Assembly: GCA_964614535.1 (NCBI GenBank)
Contig: CAZTOZ010000061.1
Coordinates: 55,111 to 119,110, forward strand
DNA from: JALSHZ01 sp964614535
GTDB lineage: Bacteria; Pseudomonadota; Gammaproteobacteria; UWMA-0217
DNA length: 64,000 nt
Reading direction: 5' to 3'
In this document: piece by piece, positions 59,425 through 64,000 of the stretch
Layout of the letters: the number at the start of each line of letters is the position of its first letter
Numbering within the stretch: position 1 is the stretch's first letter
Program-made: the position numbers and the translations under genes
The notes under the pieces: model-generated
Seen by the model: only the letters and a program-made list of their open reading frames with translations
Told to the model about the DNA's origin: nothing
The model's database searches: none

Positions 59425-60291
59425 ATGCCCATGGACAGCCTCACCATTTCGCACCGGACCGCCCGCCACCTCACCCCTCTGCGCCAATGCCTGCTGCTGG
59501 CGCTTCTGCTCCGTTCCCCGCTGGCCTCGGCCGACGGCGGCGAACGCTTCCCCTGTATCATCACGCCGTCGCAGAGCGTCGAGGTCGGCAGCCCGGTCAC
59601 CGGCCTGCTGGCAGGCATTCTGGTGGAACGCAGCGACAGCGTGAAAAAAGGTCAGATCATCGCCCGGATCGGCGCCGAGGTGGAGCGCCGCACCGTCGAT
59701 CTCGCCAGCCTGCGGACACGGGACGCATCGGAGGTGCAATCGGCCATTGCCGCGCGCGAGTTCGCCAAGCGCGAGCGCAACCGGCTGCTGCTGCTATACC
59801 GCAAACGGTTGGTCTCGAAGCAGGAACTCGACAAGGCGGAAACCGAACTGGAGCTGGCCGAGCGCAAACTCGAACAGGCGCGCGCCCGCGCCGCCGAGGC
59901 GCGCAAGGAACTGCGGGTCGCCAAGGCCCAACTGGACCGGCGCGTCATTCGCAGCCCCATCGACGGGGTGGTGGCGGAACGCTATCTGAGCAAAGGCCAA
60001 CGTGTCCGTGACGAGCCAGTGGTCAAGATCATCAAGGTGGATCCGCTCCACGTGGAGGTGGTCGTCCCCGCCAGCTGGTACCAGCGCATCAAGACGGGCG
60101 ACCGACTGTCGATCACGCCGGGGCTGCCCGGCTTCGACGCGCGCGACGGCAGGGTCATCATCATCGACAAGGTGATCGACGCGGCCAGCAACACGTTTCG
60201 CGTCACGCTGGAACTGGACAATCCCGGCGAGACGATCCCGGCCGGCGCCCGCTGCACCGCCACCGCGCCCGATGTGAATCAGCGACCTTGA
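59425..60291 (+). CDS. HlyD/RND-type periplasmic adaptor protein
   Basis: The 288-residue protein has a signal peptide (QCLLLALLLRSPLASA), a split lipoyl domain (SQSVEVGSPVTGLLAGILVE and VIRSPIDGVVAERYLSKGQR) around a coiled-coil hairpin (about 90-170, very rich in Glu/Arg/Ala), and a beta-barrel part. It starts 5 bp after the EAL gene. No membrane pump, ABC exporter or outer-membrane channel gene is adjacent, so it is an orphan adaptor; a role in exporting the giant protein is possible but unproven. Confidence 0.9.
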   Translation: MPMDSLTISHRTARHLTPLRQCLLLALLLRSPLASADGGERFPCIITPSQSVEVGSPVTGLLAGILVERSDSVKKGQIIARIGAEVERRTVDLASLRTRDASEVQSAIAAREFAKRERNRLLLLYRKRLVSKQELDKAETELELAERKLEQARARAAEARKELRVAKAQLDRRVIRSPIDGVVAERYLSKGQRVRDEPVVKIIKVDPLHVEVVVPASWYQRIKTGDRLSITPGLPGFDARDGRVIIIDKVIDAASNTFRVTLELDNPGETIPAGARCTATAPDVNQRP

Positions 60292-60381
60292 TGCAGGTCA
60301 ATGTGGCCTTGGGAATCCCCTCCCTACAATGGGCCTGTCGGCATGCTATGCTGACCCCATTTTCCGACGAGTAGTTCGACG

Positions 60382-60747
60382 ATGAATACCTTTCTCACGC
60401 TGGAAGCCGGCACCCTGACGATCGCGGCCTTTTTTCTCGGTGTGGCGATCTTCGTGGCCACACGGCCCTTCATGGCGCCGGGCGCTTTTCGCCGCATCGT
60501 CATCCCCACGGCGATCGTGCTGGCCGCGCTCGTCGGCCTCCACTACAAAATCACCAGCGGTCGCATGGACGAGGTCAAAGCGGCATTCGACGACGGCGCC
60601 GAGGTCATCTGCGAGAACCGCAGCACCCGCAACGGCCCCCCTTCCATCGTCATCAGCAAGAAACTCGGCTGGACGCTCGAAGGCGACGTCTTCACCAATC
60701 CCGAATTCAGCCGGCCATTTCACAGCGCCCGCTGCATCACGCACTAG
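60382..60747 (+). CDS. Small membrane protein of unknown function
   Basis: The 121-residue protein has two N-terminal membrane helices (LTIAAFFLGVAIFVATRPF and RIVIPTAIVLAALVGLHY, residues 12-30 and 38-56) and a soluble domain of about 65 residues with two Cys (VICENRSTRNG and HSARCITH). I do not recognise the family. It follows the adaptor gene by 90 bp on the same strand and precedes a MITE-like repeat. Confidence 0.7.
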   Translation: MNTFLTLEAGTLTIAAFFLGVAIFVATRPFMAPGAFRRIVIPTAIVLAALVGLHYKITSGRMDEVKAAFDDGAEVICENRSTRNGPPSIVISKKLGWTLEGDVFTNPEFSRPFHSARCITH

Positions 60748-61096
60748 CAGACGCCTCCAGCGAGCCGCAAGTCACCTCGGGCGACACGGGCAAAATAACC
60801 GCTGAGATTTTTCCAGAAACCGCATGGCGGCGCCGGTGACCCTCTGCACTTTGCCAATATTCCGTCATGTTTTGTTCGAATCATGGCGTGATGATTGGCG
60901 TTCAGCGTTCCCGTGAAATATTCGGGCTACCGCGCGCGATACAGGGTGATCCCCGGCCGGGGTTTCCCCTTGGGCGGGGCAACAGTGTGCACCCCGTCAA
61001 GACATCCCTGCACAAAAACGTCCTACCCTGTGGTCGGCCTGTGGCGAAACGCCATCCCCCAGACCACCGAATCGACGTAATCAACGGAAGGATTAC
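60748..61096. other. Intergenic region holding repeat copy 3
   Basis: The first 38 bases hold nothing clear. Repeat copy 3 lies at 60786-60929. After it, about 165 bp lead to the PilZ gene with no gene or strong promoter visible; AAGGATTAC directly before 61097 supplies the ribosome binding site of that gene. Confidence 0.5.
60786..60929 (+). mobile_element. MITE-like repeat, copy 3 (other end only)
   Basis: It begins at the ACCGCTGAGA block and ends CGTGAAATATTCGGGCTA, the inverted terminal repeat. It matches the half of the complete copy (12590-12720, complement) that copy 1 lacks, including the ATCATGGCGT and TGATTGG segments. It has no coding capacity. Confidence 0.65.
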
Positions 61097-61459
61097 ATGA
61101 ATCATCGCTGTTGCCGGCGCCGGCCGGTCGATCTCGAAGCACGGATGCGTCTCTCCCGGCGCCGTTTCACCGTCCGCATGACCAATGTCAGTCGCGGCGG
61201 CGCCTATCTCGCATTCCCCCACCCTCCCTGCGACATTGCGGTGGACAGTATCGTCGAACTGACGGTCTCGCTGCCGGGAAGTCCGCGACAACCGCTGCCC
61301 GCCATCCATGCGCTGGTGATCCATGGCAATGCCGACGGCATTGGCGTCATGTTCACCGATGAACACTCACCGGTCGTCGAACAACTCTGCGCCCATGCCG
61401 CGGAACACCGTCGTGCCACCCGGCAGCCGGACACCACGAGGGAGACGGCCCGGCGCTGA
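61097..61459 (+). CDS. PilZ-domain c-di-GMP-binding protein
   Basis: The 120-residue protein is essentially one PilZ domain. The arginine-rich N-terminus CCRRRPVDLEARMRLSRRRF and the NVSRGGAYLAF motif (NxSxxG) supply the c-di-GMP contacts, and IHGNADGIGVMFTD closes the barrel. A good AAGGA sequence precedes the ATG. Its place after the EAL gene group suggests it reads the c-di-GMP level set there, though other targets are possible. Confidence 0.85.
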   Translation: MNHRCCRRRPVDLEARMRLSRRRFTVRMTNVSRGGAYLAFPHPPCDIAVDSIVELTVSLPGSPRQPLPAIHALVIHGNADGIGVMFTDEHSPVVEQLCAHAAEHRRATRQPDTTRETARR

Positions 61460-61505
61460 CGCGCGTCCGGACCTGGGCACGCCCGCCGACTGTTACAATC
61501 GAGGG

Positions 61506-62864
61506 ATGACCAATCCGCTGCCAGTCCGGCACCTCGCCAGTGCGATCACCGCCCTCTTTCTGCTCATCCTGCCGGCATGGATGCCGGCGCCCGCGGCGGA
61601 GCGGATCATCGGCCTGCCCGACGGTGACGAGCTGACGGTGGAGATCCATCCCGCCAACCCACCGGCAGCCGCCGGCACCGTGGTTTGGCTTCCTTCGGAA
61701 CACGGGATTCAACCGGCGGAACGGGAGGTCGTCACAGCACTGGCCCGCAGCGTGGCGCCGGCCGGCTTCGAACTGTGGTTGCCCGACTATTATTCCTCGC
61801 TCTTTCTGCCGCCGGGCAGCGAATCGCTGGAACGCGCCGCGGCGCCTGCCCTGCTCGCCGTTCTCGAAACCCTGCGACACCGGCATCCCCGCCAGCCGGT
61901 TTTCGTCGTCGCCGCCAACAAGGCCGCCGCGGCCGCGTTGCAGTCGCTGCGCCAATGGCAGCAAAACGACGGTCCGCTACGAAACATCGGTCTGATTCTG
62001 CTCAACCCCGACGTCAATCGAGGCACGCCGACGCCGGGCCAGGCGCTGCGTTATCGTCCCGTCGTCACGATGAGCAACGCGGCGATTCATCTGATCCAGG
62101 CGGAGAAATCACCGTGGCGGCTGTCGCTGCATCGGCTCGCCGAGGCCCTGGGCAATGGCGGCAGCGACGTATTCGTTCAGCGGCTCGCCGGGGTCCGCGA
62201 CCGTTTCTGGTTCCGTCCCGATGCCGACGGTGCCGAGGAGGCGCTGAGCAGACGGCTGCCACGGATCATCATCGCGGCGATGCGACGGCTGGCGCCCTAT
62301 ATGGAAAAACCACGGCAGGCGGCACCGGCGACCCGGCCGGACGGCGAGACCATGATATCGACGAAGCGCGAACGCGGGCTGACCCTCTACCGTGGCGCGC
62401 AGGGGCGGCGACTCGCTCTGCCCGACCTCGACGGCAGGCGCCACGACCTCTCCGACTGGCACGGAAAGGTGGTGCTGCTCAACTTCTGGGCGGGCTGGTG
62501 CCCGCCCTGTGTCCACGAGCTACCATCGATGGTGGCACTGAAACGGCAGCTTCGGGACGCCCCCTTCGAGATCGTCGCCGTCAATCTGGGGGAGTCGGTG
62601 GACGAGATCCAGGCCTTTCTGGCGCGACATCCGGTCAATTTTCCGGTGCTGCGGGACGCCACCGGCGAAACCGCGCGGCAATGGCGCGTCGGCGCCTACC
62701 CCACCAGCTTCCTGATCGACCGGAACGGCAAGATCCGCTACGGCCTGGCCGGCGGGCACGACTGGCAGTCGCCCGAGACGGTGAGGCAGATTCGGTCGTT
62801 GCTCGAGCAACCGGCGGCGCTTCAGCCGCGCTTGCCGAAACAGAGCGCCGCGACCTCCTCGTAG
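61506..62864 (+). CDS. DUF3530-like pseudo-hydrolase domain fused to TlpA-type thioredoxin
   Basis: The 452-residue periplasmic protein has a signal (ASAITALFLLILPAWMPAPA), a DUF3530-like alpha/beta-hydrolase domain (about 25-280) and a C-terminal TlpA-like thioredoxin domain (about 300-435) with WAGWCPPCVHELPSM. The hydrolase nucleophile elbow GxSxG is replaced by VVAANKAAAAAL, so this half is probably inactive. ATG 61506 begins the signal peptide. Its last 43 bp overlap the 3' end of lon. It is likely a thiol-disulfide oxidoreductase; the partner is unknown. Confidence 0.87.
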   Translation: MTNPLPVRHLASAITALFLLILPAWMPAPAAERIIGLPDGDELTVEIHPANPPAAAGTVVWLPSEHGIQPAEREVVTALARSVAPAGFELWLPDYYSSLFLPPGSESLERAAAPALLAVLETLRHRHPRQPVFVVAANKAAAAALQSLRQWQQNDGPLRNIGLILLNPDVNRGTPTPGQALRYRPVVTMSNAAIHLIQAEKSPWRLSLHRLAEALGNGGSDVFVQRLAGVRDRFWFRPDADGAEEALSRRLPRIIIAAMRRLAPYMEKPRQAAPATRPDGETMISTKRERGLTLYRGAQGRRLALPDLDGRRHDLSDWHGKVVLLNFWAGWCPPCVHELPSMVALKRQLRDAPFEIVAVNLGESVDEIQAFLARHPVNFPVLRDATGETARQWRVGAYPTSFLIDRNGKIRYGLAGGHDWQSPETVRQIRSLLEQPAALQPRLPKQSAATSS

Positions 62865-64000
62865 CGACTGACGAAATGCACCGTCATCCCTTCGCGGATG
62901 TGTGCCGGCAGTTCGTCGAAATCGCGCCGGCAGCCTTCGGGCAGAATCAGCTCCTTGATTTTCACCCGTTTGGCGGCGATGACCTTCTCCCGAATGCCGC
63001 CCACGGGCAACACCCGTCCGGTGAGTGTCAGCTCACCGGTCATGGCCAGATTGCGGCGCACCCGCCGCCCCTTGGCCAGCGACAGCAGCGCCGTCGCCAT
63101 CGTGATCCCGGCGCTCGGGCCATCCTTTGGCGTCGCCCCCTCGGGCACGTGGAGATGGACGAACGCGTTGTCGAAATAGCCCGCCTGTGGGGTATTGTCG
63201 TCCACATAGGCGGTGATGAAACTGTGTGCGATCTCCGCCGACTCCCGCATCACGTCACCCAACTGACCGGTGAGCTTGAGCCCACGGCTCTTCTCATGGA
63301 CCCGGGTCGCCTCGACATCGAGCGTACTGCCCCCCATCGAGGTCCAGGCCAGACCGGTGACGACGCCGACCCCCTTGTTCGGTGTCTCGTCGGTGAAGAC
63401 CGGCTTGCCGAGATAGGCCTCCACCTTTGGGCGGGTGATACTGACCGACCGGCTCTTGCCTTCGAGCAGTTCGACCACCGCCTTGCGCACCAGCTGCCCG
63501 AGCCGCTTGTCGAGGCCGCGGACGCCCGCCTCGCGGGCATAGCCGTCGATCAGAAAGCGTAGCGCGGCGTCGGAGAGCCTGATCTGGCGCGGCGAGACAC
63601 CGGCGTTCTCCAGCTGCCGCCGCCACAGGTGCTTTTTTGCGATGGCGAATTTCTCCGACGCGATATAGCCGGCCAGATGGATCACCTCCATCCGGTCCAG
63701 CAGCGGTCGCGGAATGGTATCGAGCTGGTTCGCGGTACAGACGAACAACACTTTCGACAGGTCGATGTGGACGTCGAGATAGTGGTCGATGAACTCACTG
63801 TTCTGCGCCGGATCGAGCACTTCGAGCAACGCCGACGCGGGATCGCCCTGGTACGAGGCACCCAGTTTGTCGATCTCGTCGAGCATGATGACGGGGTTCA
63901 TCGTGCCAGCCTCTTTCAAGGCCTGTACCAGCTTGCCCGGCAACGCCCCGATATAGGTGCGACGATGGCCCTTGATCTCCGCCTCGTCCCGCATGCCGCC
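62822..64000 (-). CDS. lon: ATP-dependent protease Lon, C-terminal part (cut by window edge)
   Basis: The last 392 residues of Lon lie in the window, starting in the AAA+ module (GGMRDEAEIKGHRRTYIG, then Walker B NPVIMLDEIDKLG and the sensor FVCTANQLDTIPRPLLDRME). The protease domain follows with GVGVVTGLAWTSMGGSTLDV and the Ser-Lys dyad in PEGATPKDGPSAGITMATAL and GGIREKVIAAKRVKIKELIL. The frame is open through base 64000. The 3' end overlaps the TlpA fusion gene by 43 bp. Confidence 0.97.
   Translation of the reverse strand, partial: GGMRDEAEIKGHRRTYIGALPGKLVQALKEAGTMNPVIMLDEIDKLGASYQGDPASALLEVLDPAQNSEFIDHYLDVHIDLSKVLFVCTANQLDTIPRPLLDRMEVIHLAGYIASEKFAIAKKHLWRRQLENAGVSPRQIRLSDAALRFLIDGYAREAGVRGLDKRLGQLVRKAVVELLEGKSRSVSITRPKVEAYLGKPVFTDETPNKGVGVVTGLAWTSMGGSTLDVEATRVHEKSRGLKLTGQLGDVMRESAEIAHSFITAYVDDNTPQAGYFDNAFVHLHVPEGATPKDGPSAGITMATALLSLAKGRRVRRNLAMTGELTLTGRVLPVGGIREKVIAAKRVKIKELILPEGCRRDFDELPAHIREGMTVHFVSRYEEVAALCFGKRG

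Noticed and set aside
60870..60890. GTTCGAATC-like sequence as the T-loop of a tRNA
   Set aside because: No acceptor stem or anticodon arm can be drawn; the sequence lies inside repeat copy 3. The similar GGTTCGATTC near 9504 lies in copy 1.

Overview
The window is a GC-rich chromosomal segment of a free-living Gammaproteobacterium. The order bamE-recN-nadK / hrcA-grpE-dnaK-dnaJ-dapB-carA, with ratA-rnfH opposite smpB and with pyrG-kdsA-eno-ftsB-ispD-ispF-cysS, is the arrangement known from sulfur-oxidising Chromatiales-type and xanthomonad-like lineages. That placement is an inference from synteny and protein style. No rRNA or tRNA gene was seen.

Layout. 1-9.5 kb: start of carA, dapB, the heat-shock genes dnaJ, dnaK, grpE and hrcA (all minus), then nadK, recN and bamE (plus). 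grpE and dnaK each carry a clear sigma-32 promoter, and two terminator hairpins separate dnaK from dnaJ. 9.5-16.2 kb: an NSS transporter with ratA and rnfH, smpB, dnaQ-rnhA-methyltransferase and the LysM lytic transglycosylase. 16.3-20.5 kb: a signalling cluster of a cyclic-nucleotide-binding/rhodanese fusion, a PP2C phosphatase, an FHA protein and a PDEase-like HD protein. 20.5-30.9 kb: housekeeping genes (arsC, wrbA, cysS, ispF, ispD, ftsB, eno, kdsA, pyrG) and small membrane proteins.

31-41 kb: an accessory regulatory region on the minus strand reading LuxR-type regulator, TonB-dependent receptor, solute-binding protein, hybrid histidine kinase. Then comes a 760-bp intergenic stretch full of hairpins that ends in a strong terminator and looks like an unannotated structured RNA, followed by an NdvB-like GH17/GT2 glucan synthase. 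41-46 kb: nfsA, an FAH-family enzyme, a periplasmic rhodanese, a chemoreceptor and an MBL-fold hydrolase.

46.4-62.9 kb: a 2729-residue mosaic surface protein (LEPR motif, DUF4347, beta-helix, PKD, NHL propeller, cadherin-like repeats, C-terminal membrane segment), a hybrid kinase with two Hpt domains, a REC-GGDEF-EAL phosphodiesterase, an HlyD-like adaptor, a small membrane protein, a PilZ protein and a pseudo-hydrolase/thioredoxin fusion. These suggest a c-di-GMP-controlled surface-adhesion locus. The window ends inside lon.

A short MITE-like repeat with terminal inverted repeats occurs three times (9.45, 12.6 and 60.8 kb). At two sites its end forms the stop codon of the neighbouring gene.
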